Shown here piece by piece: positions 25,896 to 35,236 of a stretch of DNA of 64,000 nucleotides (position 1 is the first letter of the stretch; each line of letters opens with the position of its first letter). This DNA comes from an uncultured Bacteroidales bacterium (GTDB taxonomy: Bacteria; Bacteroidota; Bacteroidia; Bacteroidales; Paludibacteraceae). The translations under genes were made by a program, and so were the position numbers. Location: positions 1-64,000 of the forward strand of contig CACWNR010000013.1 of NCBI GenBank assembly GCA_902762355.1, written 5' to 3'. Under the pieces are notes generated by a model. That model worked only from the letters and a program-made list of their open reading frames with translations, was not told the origin of the DNA and did not search any database.

Positions 25896-25926
25896 CAAAA
25901 GTACTGCTTTTCGATGGATTGAACAA
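25896..25926 (-). promoter_or_regulatory. promoter of the glycosyltransferase-esterase pair
   Basis: Minus strand TTTGTTC (TTGT starts at 25926) and TACTTTTG (25903-25896), 23 bases apart. Confidence 0.65.
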
Positions 25927-25949
25927 ATCCTTAATAGAAATCGTAAATA

Positions 25950-25992
25950 AAATACTAAAATATGTCGTTAAATATGACTTATAGTAGTATTT
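25950..25992 (-). terminator. possible terminator at the end of the mreB-prmA gene run
   Basis: AAATACTA (25950-25957) pairs with TAGTATTT (25985-25992), enclosing smaller complementary parts. The stem is AT-rich and begins at the prmA stop codon; the following minus-strand sequence is T-rich. The call is weak. Confidence 0.35.
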
Positions 25993-26758
25993 ATCTTAAT
26001 AATCGTACTAATCTCCATTCTCCGTTAGAAAGGATATCTATGGGATGGAGACCATATAGAGCGGCTTCGTGGGTAAGTGCTTCGATATCGGATTCATAGA
26101 ATCCGCTGAGCCATAACTCGCCACCTTGAGCAAGACAATTGGCATAGGCATGCATATTGGCCAATAGAATATTCCGATGAATATTAGCGAGAATTAGGTC
26201 GAAGGTGCGGTTGGTATCTAAGATGGACTTACAGATTTCCACTTCGATATCTTCGTTATTAAGCGCGGCATTTTCTTGGGCGTTAAGTACACTCTTATCG
26301 TCGATATCCAAGGCCAGTACTTCGGACGCACCGAGTCGTTTAGCAAAGATAGCCAAAACGCCTGTGCCGGTGCCGTGATCCAGAACGCGCTTACCGTGTA
26401 GTTCGTTCGCCATGAGGGCATTGATCATCATGGAGGTGGTCTCGTGGTAACCTGCTCCGAACGCACAATGCGGGATGATACGGATACCTAAAGGCAGTTC
26501 TTGAACGGGATGCTCCGCTTCCCACGTGGCGTTCCAGTTCTCATCGGGACAGGCTTCTATACTGACTAAATTCGCCTTTTCTTCCCCGGCAAACAGCGCC
26601 TCTATCGCGTTTTGGTTAGTTTCCCAAACTTCGGAAGGAATATACGCATCATGTCCGTCAAAGGTGTCAAAACCGGCATCAAAGAGGGACTGAATAAACA
26701 GATCCTCTTGCCATTGTTCATCGAAATGCAGGTCAATATGCGCTACGTGATATTTCAT
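25991..26758 (-). CDS. prmA: ribosomal protein L11 methyltransferase PrmA
   Basis: Trimethylates amino groups of ribosomal protein L11. The 255-residue protein has the N-terminal substrate-recognition domain followed by the SAM-binding core VLDHGTGTGVLAIFAKRLGA and the post-I motif LALDID. The usual NPP(F/Y)-type position is replaced by ILANIHRNIL, as in other PrmA proteins. It is the last gene of the long mreB-led run and overlaps the previous stop codon by ATGA. Confidence 0.9.
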   Translation of the reverse strand: MKYHVAHIDLHFDEQWQEDLFIQSLFDAGFDTFDGHDAYIPSEVWETNQNAIEALFAGEEKANLVSIEACPDENWNATWEAEHPVQELPLGIRIIPHCAFGAGYHETTSMMINALMANELHGKRVLDHGTGTGVLAIFAKRLGASEVLALDIDDKSVLNAQENAALNNEDIEVEICKSILDTNRTFDLILANIHRNILLANMHAYANCLAQGGELWLSGFYESDIEALTHEAALYGLHPIDILSNGEWRLVRLLR

Positions 26759-27636
26759 AAGTTGATGTGTAAAACGATGGGTAAATGATCCGAAAAACCA
26801 TTCTGATAATGGTATCCGTTATAGGTTCGTTTGGGTTTGAGTCCCAAGTATTTATCATCCGTTTCCATGATCCACTCCGCGTCGTATACATGTGCTTGCG
26901 ACAGGCTGTCGATGGAAGGAGACACATAGAAATGATCCAAAAACGTCCATCTTCCTTGGTACTTGTGGGTACCTTCTCCATTCATCCGTTCATCCTTTAA
27001 TCCCTTCAACTCTAAATCCTCGCTGTTCATATCACCCATGACGATAATCTTCGCCTCATCATGCAGATTAAAGACCGAATCGACAGCGTGTTGTAAAACC
27101 TCTTTGGCGGCCTTGCGTTTCCATTCGCTCTCTGCTTTTCCGCCGCGTTGAGAGGGAAAATGGCAAACAAAAAAATGAACGGTATCCCGTCTGTCCACTC
27201 GTGCGCAGACATAGAGTATATCACGCGTAGTCTGTTCTCCCAAATCCACCTGTATAGGCCTCGTACGAAGGGTATCTACCCTACTCTTTTTGTATATAAG
27301 CGCCACATCGATACCTCGTCTGTCCTGACTCTCGTAATGGACAAAATCGTATTCTCCGCGTCGCAAGGTATAGCACAAACGCTTGACACAAAGAGCGTTC
27401 TCCACCTCTTGTAATCCGACCACATCTACCCCATCCCACTCGCCGATATTCGTCAGCACACGGGCGATATTCTCTTCCTTTCGATAATAGCGCGTATAAC
27501 TCCAATGCCGCTCACCATCTGCCGTCCATTCCAAGTCCTCTTTCGGTTCACCCGCTACGCTGTCATGCTTCGGATGAAAGAGGTTCTCGACGTTGTAGTT
27601 AACGACTATAATCAAAAAGATACTGAGCAAACGCAT
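26755..27636 (-). CDS. endonuclease/exonuclease/phosphatase-family hydrolase
   Basis: A 293-residue EEP-fold enzyme. It starts with a short hydrophobic stretch (LLSIFLIIVV) and then NYNVENLFHP, the metal-site Asn motif. Later signatures are DVVGLQEVEN (Glu ligand), FVCHFPSQRGG, IVMGDMNSED (catalytic Asp/Asn) and the terminal FSDHLPIVLHI (Asp-His pair), so the active site is complete. Substrates in this fold range from nucleic acids to phospholipids and cannot be told apart here. The hydrophobic start suggests export or membrane attachment. It lies one base after sufS and overlaps prmA by four bases. Confidence 0.85.
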   Translation of the reverse strand: MRLLSIFLIIVVNYNVENLFHPKHDSVAGEPKEDLEWTADGERHWSYTRYYRKEENIARVLTNIGEWDGVDVVGLQEVENALCVKRLCYTLRRGEYDFVHYESQDRRGIDVALIYKKSRVDTLRTRPIQVDLGEQTTRDILYVCARVDRRDTVHFFVCHFPSQRGGKAESEWKRKAAKEVLQHAVDSVFNLHDEAKIIVMGDMNSEDLELKGLKDERMNGEGTHKYQGRWTFLDHFYVSPSIDSLSQAHVYDAEWIMETDDKYLGLKPKRTYNGYHYQNGFSDHLPIVLHINL

Positions 27637-27637
27637 C

Positions 27638-28855
27638 CTATCCCATCAGTATGTTTTGTGCGCGTCGGAGTGCCGCAATGCAGGCATCGACATCCTTTTT
27701 GTCGTTGTACAAACCGAACGAAACCCGCACCGTTCCAGGAACACCTATCGCATCGATCAAGGGTTCGGCACAATGGTGTCCCGTACGAACGGCTACCCCT
27801 TGCTGGTCGAGTAGGGTGCCGGTATCAAAGGGATGGATCAGTTCCTCGCCGTTATAGAGATTGAAACTGATAACACCGGCTTTGGGTTGGTTAGCAGCGT
27901 AGATACAAACGCCAGGCATGGCGTTTAGTTGCTGCTCGCAGTAGGTTGTCAGTTCTTGTTCGTGCGCCTCGATAGCTTCCCAACCGATCGATTGCATATA
28001 TTCCATTGCCTTTTGCAGGGCATATGACCCCACGAAATTTGGGGTACCGGCTTCGAACTTATACGGCAGATCATTGTACGTAGTACCGCTCCAGCGAACG
28101 TGGTTGATCATTTCACCTCCACCCTCGTGTGGCGGCAGTTTATCAAGCCATTCCCGCTTGCCGTAGAGAACTCCGATACCTGTCGGACCGTATAGCTTAT
28201 GACCGGAGAAAGCCAGAAAATCGCAATCCAAGGCCTGTACATCGACCCGCATATGCGGTACACTCTGTGCACCGTCGATACAAACGGGAATACCCTTTTC
28301 ATGTGCCAAACGAATGATCTCTTCGACGGGTTGAATCGTACCCAACACATTGCTCACATGGGCGACACTGACTAACTTCGTTCGTTCGTTCAGAAGACCC
28401 TTGAACGCCTCTATATCGAGCGATAAGTCGTCTTTTAACGGGATAGGTTTCAACACCGCTTTTTTGCGCGCGCAGAGCATCTGCCAAGGCACGATATTGG
28501 AGTGGTGCTCCAGTCCGCTGACGATGATCTCGTCGCCCTCATGGATATACGCCTCGCCGAAAGAGAACGCGAGGGCATTGAGGCTATCCGTTGTGCCTTT
28601 GGTGAAGATAATCTCATCGCTGCTCTTCGCGCCGATAAAGGCTGCAACAGCTTTGCGTGCCTCTTCGTGGTGCAGAGTAGCCACCTGACTGAGGTGGTGT
28701 ACGCCGCGGTGGATATTACTGTTCCACGTGGTATAAGCCTCCACGATGGCATCCAGCACTTGCTGCGGCTTCTGACTCGTGGCGGCATTATCGAGGTACA
28801 CCAACTCCCGTCCGTGCACCTGCTGGTTCAATATAGGAAAATCGTTTCTATTCAT
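27638..28855 (-). CDS. sufS: cysteine desulfurase SufS
   Basis: A PLP enzyme that takes sulfur from cysteine for Fe-S cluster assembly. The 405-residue product has YLDNAATSQKP at the start, the PLP lysine in FSGHKLYGP (Lys220) and the active-site cysteine in RTGHHCAEP (Cys362), the SufS-type (group II) signature. The sufBCD genes, often adjacent, are not in this window; here sufS lies between gldB and an EEP hydrolase. The start codon overlaps the gldB stop by four bases. Confidence 0.95.
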   Translation of the reverse strand: MNRNDFPILNQQVHGRELVYLDNAATSQKPQQVLDAIVEAYTTWNSNIHRGVHHLSQVATLHHEEARKAVAAFIGAKSSDEIIFTKGTTDSLNALAFSFGEAYIHEGDEIIVSGLEHHSNIVPWQMLCARKKAVLKPIPLKDDLSLDIEAFKGLLNERTKLVSVAHVSNVLGTIQPVEEIIRLAHEKGIPVCIDGAQSVPHMRVDVQALDCDFLAFSGHKLYGPTGIGVLYGKREWLDKLPPHEGGGEMINHVRWSGTTYNDLPYKFEAGTPNFVGSYALQKAMEYMQSIGWEAIEAHEQELTTYCEQQLNAMPGVCIYAANQPKAGVISFNLYNGEELIHPFDTGTLLDQQGVAVRTGHHCAEPLIDAIGVPGTVRVSFGLYNDKKDVDACIAALRRAQNILMG

Positions 28856-29856
28856 GGCTTATAATAACTCTCTTCTAAAATTTTCTGTGCGTCGGGTTCG
28901 GCCATCAGTTCTTGCAGCGTAACGTTTTCGTTATGCTCCATATAACTCTGCGCAATCCGCCATCCGAGCCATATACCCAACCGTCCCGGGGCGTCCTGCG
29001 AGATCTCCGAGGTAAAGGGGCCATCGTTCAGATAGCCCGTCAGAATAAGACTCTCAGTCTTGAACAGATCGCGTTTGTCCATCACCAGATGCCAGATAGC
29101 CCGTTCATGCTTTATGCACCAGTTCCACTGCTCTTTGGTCCAACCCATCACTTCCCAGGGTTCTGTATCATCGAAGATCTGCGCCACGAGGTACATGATC
29201 TTACCGCGGTAGAGCATCTGGTCCAGCAACCGACTTTTGGTGCTTGTGTAGGGTAGGGTGCGGAACAGGTATGCACTCACTACATCTACCGGAATACACT
29301 CCTTGCGCATGGTCTGTTTCTGGTAGTCATACACCACGCGGTTGTAGTACTCGTAATGGCTGCCCAGGTACATATCCGCCCCGATGCCGATCAGTTCGTC
29401 CCCAAAATAAATAGGCGTCTGAAAACCCGAAACGAACAGGTAAAAACTCGGCACTTCGGTCTCCGGGTACAGATAACTGATGCGTGCAAAAGCCTTCGCC
29501 AAGGACTTTTCCAGATCGCTTACATCCGCAAAGACTTCCTGCTCTTTAGCGTTGGTCAGTTGAAAACCATACAAGGTGTCGTTCAGGAACTCCGGGAGTG
29601 CCTTCTCCAGATAGGCTGTATCCGCACTCGGGATACCCAAGATGTCCTCCACCCACAGCGGCATAAACACCGGATACTCGTCGTAAAGCACTCGGATATC
29701 CTGCGCCACCGTTGCGTCGTGTACGTTCATCAACGCCTTGTCAAAACGCGCCAACTCGATCTCCTGCGGCGCGATGTCTTTTGCCCAATAAGTCCGTCCT
29801 TTATGGCATGCAGTCAGCGCCAACAAAGCGACTATTATAGTAAGGTATTTTTTCAT
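28852..29856 (-). CDS. gldB: gliding motility/type IX secretion lipoprotein GldB
   Basis: GldB is an envelope lipoprotein needed with GldD, GldH and GldJ for type IX secretion and gliding in Bacteroidota. The 334-residue protein has a lipobox (ALTAC, Cys17) and family segments: [36 protein letters not shown], and the KECIPVDVV...[11 protein letters not shown] stretch. It lies directly after an LolD-type ATPase gene with an ATGA overlap and directly before sufS. The presence of gldH and porX elsewhere in the window supports a working type IX system. Confidence 0.88.
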   Translation of the reverse strand: MKKYLTIIVALLALTACHKGRTYWAKDIAPQEIELARFDKALMNVHDATVAQDIRVLYDEYPVFMPLWVEDILGIPSADTAYLEKALPEFLNDTLYGFQLTNAKEQEVFADVSDLEKSLAKAFARISYLYPETEVPSFYLFVSGFQTPIYFGDELIGIGADMYLGSHYEYYNRVVYDYQKQTMRKECIPVDVVSAYLFRTLPYTSTKSRLLDQMLYRGKIMYLVAQIFDDTEPWEVMGWTKEQWNWCIKHERAIWHLVMDKRDLFKTESLILTGYLNDGPFTSEISQDAPGRLGIWLGWRIAQSYMEHNENVTLQELMAEPDAQKILEESYYKP

Positions 29857-30503
29857 TCAATGATTCCGTCTTTGATTTCGATGATTCGGTCAGCAATACC
29901 CGCCAATTCCTTATCGTGCGTGACGAGTAAGATCGTTTGACCATACTCCTTGCGCAACTTCAGCAGCAGTTCACTCAACTCTTGCTTGTTCTGTGTATCG
30001 AGACTGCCCGTGGGTTCGTCCGCCAGGATGATATCCGGCGCCATCATCAACGCGCGGGCAGCGGCTACACGTTGTTTCTCACCGCCTGACAAAGCATTCG
30101 GCTTATGATTCAATCGGTCACCGAGTCCCAGGTCCGTTAATAACTGCGTTGCTCGTGCGCTATACTCGCTCTCTTTTTCTCGCGCGATCATGGCCGGGAT
30201 GCAGACGTTCTCCAACGCCGTGAACTCCGGTAATAACTGATGGAACTGGAAGATAAATCCGATATGTTGATTGCGGAATGCCGCCAGCTCTTTGTCCTTC
30301 ATCGCGAACACATCGGTGCCGTCAATGATCACTTGTCCTTTGGTAGGACGATCGAGTGTACCGATGATCTGGAGTAGGGTAGTCTTACCGGCACCGGACT
30401 TACCGATAATAGCTACGATCTCTCCTTTCTCCACTTGCAAATTGACCCCTTTCAGCACTTCCAATTCACCGAAAGACTTCCATATATTTTTTACTTCTAT
30501 CAT
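29853..30503 (-). CDS. lolD: ABC transporter ATP-binding protein, LolD/MacB type
   Basis: A 216-residue ATPase with Walker [12 protein letters not shown]-loop [16 protein letters not shown], signature [15 protein letters not shown], Walker [12 protein letters not shown] and the switch LLVTHD. The size and the ENV segment place it in the LolD/MacB group, which powers lipoprotein release from the inner membrane or MacB-type efflux. No permease gene is adjacent. The operon neighbours are an S41 lipoprotein peptidase and gldB, so a role in lipoprotein trafficking is plausible, but LolD and MacB cannot be separated by sequence alone. Confidence 0.88.
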   Translation of the reverse strand: MIEVKNIWKSFGELEVLKGVNLQVEKGEIVAIIGKSGAGKTTLLQIIGTLDRPTKGQVIIDGTDVFAMKDKELAAFRNQHIGFIFQFHQLLPEFTALENVCIPAMIAREKESEYSARATQLLTDLGLGDRLNHKPNALSGGEKQRVAAARALMMAPDIILADEPTGSLDTQNKQELSELLLKLRKEYGQTILLVTHDKELAGIADRIIEIKDGIIE

Positions 30504-30509
30504 AGGCTT

Positions 30510-31520
30510 TTATTTTGCTTTTTTTATCACTTGAATGGCTTTCTCGATGATGTCATCCTTGTCAGTACTGGTCATCGTAACCGTTATATCCGGTTTTATA
30601 CCCGGTTCTATATCCTTTTTATCGCGATCGTACATGCGCACGCTCGAGAAGCGAACCATCCAACCGATGGGTAGTTCATAACTCATCGGCATACCACCAC
30701 CGCCGCCGCTGGTGCCGCCTATGATCGTGGCATGCTCGGCATAACGCATCATGCTTACGAACAGATTGGCCGCGGAGTAGGTATGGCGGTTACATAGCAC
30801 CACCACTGGGCGGAGCCATTTGCATTGTTCCACCAACGAATGATCCAGGGTCATAGGCTCCAAGGCCGAGAATTCATTATGTCCCGGCCCGGTCTTATGT
30901 TGCCAGTATCCGATGGTTTGGTTCTCCGTGAAGAAAGGTGCTGCTAACTTATAGGCATTGGTGATGTCCCCACCACCGTTATTGCGCACGTCGATGATCA
31001 AGCCCTTGCAGTCCTTGAACGTCGTGAAGATCCAATAGAGATTACTTACCCCGATGGAATTCGAGAAACTGGAGTAATAGACATACCCGACCTTGCCATC
31101 GTCGATCGTGCAGTAATAGAGTCCTCCGGCGATGCGGTAATCTTTCAAATAGAGTTGCTGCAGTGCCGAGTTATAATTAGCCGGAAACGAGTCGTACCAG
31201 GCGGTGTTATAACTGCGGTCGAATTCCGAATACAGGTTGACATGTCCGTCACGAAGTGAATCCAACATGCTTGCGCACAGATCAAATAAGGCTATCCTGT
31301 CGTTCTTGTTCAGTGCAGCCGCTTTGGTAACATATTCATCATGGATCGCCTGCCAGTCGATACCTTTGGTATCGATGTAGCAGTATTTGGTGTCTATGAT
31401 CTGCCACAGCGCTTCGATATTATCCACCGGATCGGCGGAGTAATTCATCTCCTCTTTGGCGTGACAAGCACTCAAGAGAATCGCTATAGACAGCCATATG
31501 ATTCTATATCTCGACTTCAT
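30510..31520 (-). CDS. S41-family peptidase, lipoprotein
   Basis: A 336-residue protein with a lipobox (LLSAC, Cys19). The C-terminal-processing/tricorn-type peptidase core shows GLIIDVRNNGGGD, then VVLCNRHTYSAANLF with the likely catalytic Ser, GGTSGGGGG, and the closing EPGIKPDITV. A PDZ domain is not obvious, so it belongs to the shorter tricorn-like branch common in Bacteroidales. It should act in the periplasm or on the outer membrane, cleaving unstructured C-termini. The gene overlaps the preceding outer-membrane protein gene by ATGA. Confidence 0.88.
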   Translation of the reverse strand: MKSRYRIIWLSIAILLSACHAKEEMNYSADPVDNIEALWQIIDTKYCYIDTKGIDWQAIHDEYVTKAAALNKNDRIALFDLCASMLDSLRDGHVNLYSEFDRSYNTAWYDSFPANYNSALQQLYLKDYRIAGGLYYCTIDDGKVGYVYYSSFSNSIGVSNLYWIFTTFKDCKGLIIDVRNNGGGDITNAYKLAAPFFTENQTIGYWQHKTGPGHNEFSALEPMTLDHSLVEQCKWLRPVVVLCNRHTYSAANLFVSMMRYAEHATIIGGTSGGGGGMPMSYELPIGWMVRFSSVRMYDRDKKDIEPGIKPDITVTMTSTDKDDIIEKAIQVIKKAK

Positions 31521-32347
31521 AATTTTGCGTTCGCGCGTATTTTATATTTCCATAAACAACCCACTACGATCCCGAATTGGTGACGAACAAAATGCAAATT
31601 ATCCGTGCCGTAATTGATCAGTTCGTGCTCTGCACCGATGCGCCAAGTCGTATGCGGAAACTGCATGTCCAAGGCTAACTGATGCTTGAGCGTGTTGTGG
31701 TTCCAATGTCCCGAACAACGCGGTTGACCGGGAACACCTTGTGTGATCTCATAATACGACTCCCAGTACTGAGGGAGATAGTCAAAACCGATGAGGTTGG
31801 TGCGGAGCATATAACCGAGCCGGTAACTGGTCTTCTTGCCATAGAAAGACCAACTGATACCACCCATCGCCATCACATCGATCGCCACGTCAAACGACAC
31901 GATCTTATTGACGTTATTTGCCTGTTCACGCACCATGAAATCCACATCCAGATACGGTCCTACAAACACTTTCAGACGATCATCAATCCATCTCCATTCG
32001 TAGAATGCACCCCATCCTGCAGCCACCTGCACTCCCATGTATTTATTCGTGCGCGCCTTGCTGTAGTAATCCGACAGAGCGATGTCCACCCGCCCCATAT
32101 GTGCCCAATGATCCAGTTTGCCGGCTTTGCCCAACTTCGTGTCTTTGCGGAACGGTTGCCACCACTCGTTGCCCAACCCGTACACCATACCCGTGTACCC
32201 CAACGGACTGAGATACGTGTCCAACTGGTAACCGGTCCCTACCTTCACCTTCAGTATATTGTCATGCTCCACGCTTTCCTGCGCTAGCAGCAGCACAGGA
32301 AAACACCATAACACTATGAGCAATATCTTTTTCAAATCATCAATCAT
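31517..32347 (-). CDS. outer-membrane protein, DUF3316-like
   Basis: A 276-residue exported protein: signal peptide (LLIVLWCFPVLLLAQ) then beta-rich sequence with aromatic girdle residues (GYTGMVYGLGNEWWQPF, GVQVAAGWGAFYEWRW, GGISWSFYGKKTSYRLGYML), consistent with an outer-membrane barrel of the DUF3316 type, an assignment made from memory. The start is set at the ATG 32347; a TTG one codon upstream is possible. The first codons and the tsaE stop fall inside the 7-base repeat 32335-32369, which thus supplies the junction. Its function is unknown. Confidence 0.7.
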   Translation of the reverse strand: MIDDLKKILLIVLWCFPVLLLAQESVEHDNILKVKVGTGYQLDTYLSPLGYTGMVYGLGNEWWQPFRKDTKLGKAGKLDHWAHMGRVDIALSDYYSKARTNKYMGVQVAAGWGAFYEWRWIDDRLKVFVGPYLDVDFMVREQANNVNKIVSFDVAIDVMAMGGISWSFYGKKTSYRLGYMLRTNLIGFDYLPQYWESYYEITQGVPGQPRCSGHWNHNTLKHQLALDMQFPHTTWRIGAEHELINYGTDNLHFVRHQFGIVVGCLWKYKIRANAKL

Positions 32348-32369
32348 CAATCTCCAATCTCCTATCTCC
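32335..32369. repeat. heptamer tandem repeat at the tsaE/outer-membrane-protein junction
   Basis: Five 7-base units on the plus strand: AATCATC twice, AATCTCC twice, TATCTCC. It contains the tsaE stop (32342-32340), the next gene's ATG (32347-32345) and the last codons of tsaE. Confidence 0.75.
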
Positions 32370-32810
32370 GTTCTCTTGCGGAACGATTCGGATATACACC
32401 GTGTCGTCCGGCAGCAGCGGTTCGATCATCTCCGGCCATTCGATGAAACAGTAGTTACCTGAATACAGATATTCTTCTACACCGAAATCCATGGCCTCAC
32501 GAATGTCCTTCAGTCGATAGCAATCGAAATGATAGACCTCACCCTTATACGGTTGTTCCACATCGTACACGTTCACGATGGCAAAAGTAGGACTGTTCAC
32601 CACATCCATCGTTCCCATCTGTTCGCATAGTTTTTTGATGAACGTGGTCTTACCCGCACCCATCTGGCCATCGAACGCAAAAACACGATGCGGTTCGCAG
32701 GTCTTCAAAATATCCAGCGCATTCACTTCCTCATTCTGCTCATTGAGCAACAAAAGTTCGGAATTGGCCCCTTTTTTTATCGTATAAGTTCTCATGTTCT
32801 TGGTTTTCAT
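32340..32810 (-). CDS. tsaE: tRNA threonylcarbamoyladenosine synthesis ATPase TsaE
   Basis: TsaE drives turnover of the TsaB-TsaD complex that makes t6A37 in tRNAs. The 156-residue protein has the P-loop FDGQMGAGKTTFIK, the switch region VNSPTFAIVNVY, HFDCYRL and the conserved FIEWPEM. The start at 32810 lies seven bases after uvrC; an in-frame ATG at 32795 is an alternative. The last codons are built from the 7-base repeat. Confidence 0.93.
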   Translation of the reverse strand: MKTKNMRTYTIKKGANSELLLLNEQNEEVNALDILKTCEPHRVFAFDGQMGAGKTTFIKKLCEQMGTMDVVNSPTFAIVNVYDVEQPYKGEVYHFDCYRLKDIREAMDFGVEEYLYSGNYCFIEWPEMIEPLLPDDTVYIRIVPQENGDRRLEIDD

Positions 32811-32817
32811 TCAATTC

Positions 32818-34635
32818 TCAGCGCGTTATTTTGGACTGAAAATACGCGTAAACCGTTGATCCTAAGCGTTTTCCGAGCAAATCAACCATCTCTTGTTCAC
32901 TGGCCGTTCTAGCGCGTTTGACCGAACCAAAATGCGTTAAAATTTTTTGTTTGGAAGCCTCTCCAACGCCTTTTATCTCATCTAACTCGCTGATAATAAG
33001 CGATTTACGTCTTTTTTGCTTGTGATACGTGATCGCAAAACGGTGTACTTCATCTTGGATGCTCGTCAAAAGCCGAAACACTTCACTCGTAACCGGCATA
33101 CTGATCTCCATCGGAGGAAATCCATACAGCAAGGTCTGCGTGCGGTGTTTGTCATTTTTCTTCAATCCGGCAATCGGAATCTGTAATCCGAGTTGATCTT
33201 CGACAGCTTCCCGAATCGCATGCATCTGACCGATTCCACCATCGGCGATAATCAAGTCCGGCATCTGTCCGTTTTCATCGAGCAAATGTTGGTATCTTCT
33301 TCTAACTACTTCACGCATACTCGCGTAGTCGTCCGCACCGTCCACCGTCTTGATCTCGAATCGTTTGTAGTCACTCTTACTCGGTTTGGCCATTCGATAT
33401 ACCACACATCCTGCCACTGCATTCGTGCCTTGTATGTTCGAATTATCGAAGCAATCAATCCATTTCGGTAGCGTAGGAAGTCCCATCATCTTCTGCAGTT
33501 CCTTCAAAATACGCACACCCCGTTGCTCCGGATTGAGTTTGTCTTCCTGTTTGAGTCGGTCGAGTTTATATTGCCGTACATTTTGCATCGCCAGATCCAG
33601 CAACTTTTTTCTATCCCCGCTTACGGCGATATGCACATGCAGCGTATCATCAAATACATCCGGAATGAACGGAACAATCACGTCTTGTGTCGTGCTCTCC
33701 AGTTGCTGTCTTAACTCCATCATTCCCATCGCCAGCAGCTCTTCTTTTTCTTCCTCCATCTTCCGCCGATACTCGATCGTCTGGCCTTGAACGACACATC
33801 CGCTATGCACATGCAGCATCGATATATACACCCGGTCGTCCTGCTCATCGTACCCGAACACATCCACATCTTTTGCCGATGAATTCGTGATAATTGTCTT
33901 ACTCTTGAACTGCTCCAACAGCTCTATTTTGTGTTTCAGATCAGCAGCTTCTTCGTATTTCATCTCCGCCGCTTTGCGCATCATCTCATCCTCCAACTGT
34001 CTACCTATCTCATGCGCGTCGCCTTTAATCAACTTGCGCGCTTGGTCTATCCACTGCTGATAATCTTCTTCTCCTTTTCCCTCGCATATACCGCAGCAAT
34101 TCTTCAGGTGGTATTTGAGGCATACCTTTATTTTCTTTTTCTCGATGGAATCGGCTGTTATAGGCAGGTTGCAGGTACGGATCGGATAGAGTTTATGAAT
34201 CAAATCCAGTACGGTCTCAACCGTATAACTGAAACTATAGGGTCCGTAATACTCACCTGCTTTCTTATTGATGGTACGTGTTTTAAAGATCCGGGGGTAG
34301 GGTTCTTTGGTGATGCAAATGGATGGATAACTTTTTCCGTCCTTGAGCAGAATATTGTAATGCGGTTGGTATTGCTTAATGAGGTTGTTCTCTAATAGAA
34401 ACGCATCCTGTTCACTCTCCACTACCACATACCGAATGTCTGCGATATGCGCCACCAGTTGTCGCGTCTTCGAGGATGGATGATCTTTGTTGAAGTAACT
34501 ATTAACCCGCCGATGAAGATTCTTGGCTTTACCGACATAGATAATCTGCCCGTCCTTGTTGAAGTACTGGTATACGCCCGGACTCTCCGGGATGCGCTTT
34601 AACAACAGGGCAATATGATTATCTTTATCACTCAT
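32818..34635 (-). CDS. uvrC: excinuclease ABC subunit C
   Basis: Makes both incisions in nucleotide excision repair. The 605-residue protein has the GIY-YIG domain at the start (PGVYQYFNKDGQIIYVGKA), a UVR/UvrB-binding part (EMKYEEAADLKHKIELL), the RNase H-like domain (DCFDNSNIQG and DLIIADGGIGQ) and C-terminal helix-hairpin-helix motifs (ELDEIKGVGEASKQKIL). It overlaps apt by eight bases. Confidence 0.96.
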   Translation of the reverse strand: MSDKDNHIALLLKRIPESPGVYQYFNKDGQIIYVGKAKNLHRRVNSYFNKDHPSSKTRQLVAHIADIRYVVVESEQDAFLLENNLIKQYQPHYNILLKDGKSYPSICITKEPYPRIFKTRTINKKAGEYYGPYSFSYTVETVLDLIHKLYPIRTCNLPITADSIEKKKIKVCLKYHLKNCCGICEGKGEEDYQQWIDQARKLIKGDAHEIGRQLEDEMMRKAAEMKYEEAADLKHKIELLEQFKSKTIITNSSAKDVDVFGYDEQDDRVYISMLHVHSGCVVQGQTIEYRRKMEEEKEELLAMGMMELRQQLESTTQDVIVPFIPDVFDDTLHVHIAVSGDRKKLLDLAMQNVRQYKLDRLKQEDKLNPEQRGVRILKELQKMMGLPTLPKWIDCFDNSNIQGTNAVAGCVVYRMAKPSKSDYKRFEIKTVDGADDYASMREVVRRRYQHLLDENGQMPDLIIADGGIGQMHAIREAVEDQLGLQIPIAGLKKNDKHRTQTLLYGFPPMEISMPVTSEVFRLLTSIQDEVHRFAITYHKQKRRKSLIISELDEIKGVGEASKQKILTHFGSVKRARTASEQEMVDLLGKRLGSTVYAYFQSKITR

Positions 34636-35167
34636 CTACCTCAATCCCGAACAGGCAATTGATATCGTCTGCTTTACCTTCCAGATACTTACGACCGTTC
34701 AGTCCTTCGAGTTCAATGATACAGTTCACGTAGATTTTCTTAACGCCTAATTTCTTCACCAGATTGATAGCTGCTTCCATTGAGCCTCCGGTTGCAAGAA
34801 TGTCATCGTGGATAAGCACTACATCATTCTCGTTTAGCGCATCTTTATGAATCTGGATGGTATCATCCCCGTATTCTTTAGCGTACGTAACAGATACCGT
34901 CTCTGCGGGTAACTTGTTATGCTTGCGGATGGGTACAAATCCTGCACCGATCTCCATAGCCACAGCAGGAGCTAAAATGAATCCGCGTGATTCAATACCA
35001 ACCACCTGCGTGATACCCAAGTCTTTGTAGCGTTTGACGATCTCATCCCTCATCCAGCACAAGCAGTCATGTCTTGCCAGTGCGGTAGTGATGTCCTTGA
35101 ACTGTATGCCCTTGATCGGAAAATCAGGCACGTTACGAATCGCTTTTTTAACGTCTTCTACTGTCAT
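34628..35167 (-). CDS. apt: adenine phosphoribosyltransferase
   Basis: Salvages adenine to AMP with PRPP. The 179-residue product shows FPIKGIQFKDITT at the start, GIESRGFILAPAVA, the KHNKLPAET flexible-loop region and the PRPP-binding VVLIHDDILATGGSMEAA. Length is normal. A 69-base gap separates it from mnmG and holds a hairpin and a parS site, so apt may also be transcribed or regulated separately. Confidence 0.95.
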   Translation of the reverse strand: MTVEDVKKAIRNVPDFPIKGIQFKDITTALARHDCLCWMRDEIVKRYKDLGITQVVGIESRGFILAPAVAMEIGAGFVPIRKHNKLPAETVSVTYAKEYGDDTIQIHKDALNENDVVLIHDDILATGGSMEAAINLVKKLGVKKIYVNCIIELEGLNGRKYLEGKADDINCLFGIEVDE

Positions 35168-35187
35168 ACTATTTGTTTTTTTAGATG

Positions 35188-35203
35188 TGTTCCACGTGAA
35201 ACA
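35188..35203. promoter_or_regulatory. parS site (ParB/Spo0J binding)
   Basis: TGTTCCACGTGAAACA matches the bacterial parS consensus TGTTNCACGTGAAACA at every fixed position. It lies between genes mnmG and apt, and parS sites cluster near the replication origin, often close to mnmG (gidA) and parAB. Read as a ParB-loading site for chromosome segregation; the rest of the par locus is not in the window. Confidence 0.85.
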
Positions 35204-35210
35204 TTTTTAG

Positions 35211-35231
35211 TTAGTTTGCTTTGCAAACTAA
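35211..35231. terminator. hairpin after mnmG
   Basis: TTAGTTTGC pairs perfectly with GCAAACTAA around a three-base loop, just after the mnmG stop codon and eight bases from parS. No strong T-run follows, so termination would be partial at best. Confidence 0.45.
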
Positions 35232-35236
35232 AATCG

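Noticed and set aside
28720-28735. TGTTCCACGTGGTATA, half match to parS inside sufS
   Set aside because: Only the left half fits the consensus; the right half has several mismatches and the bases are explained by the coding sequence.
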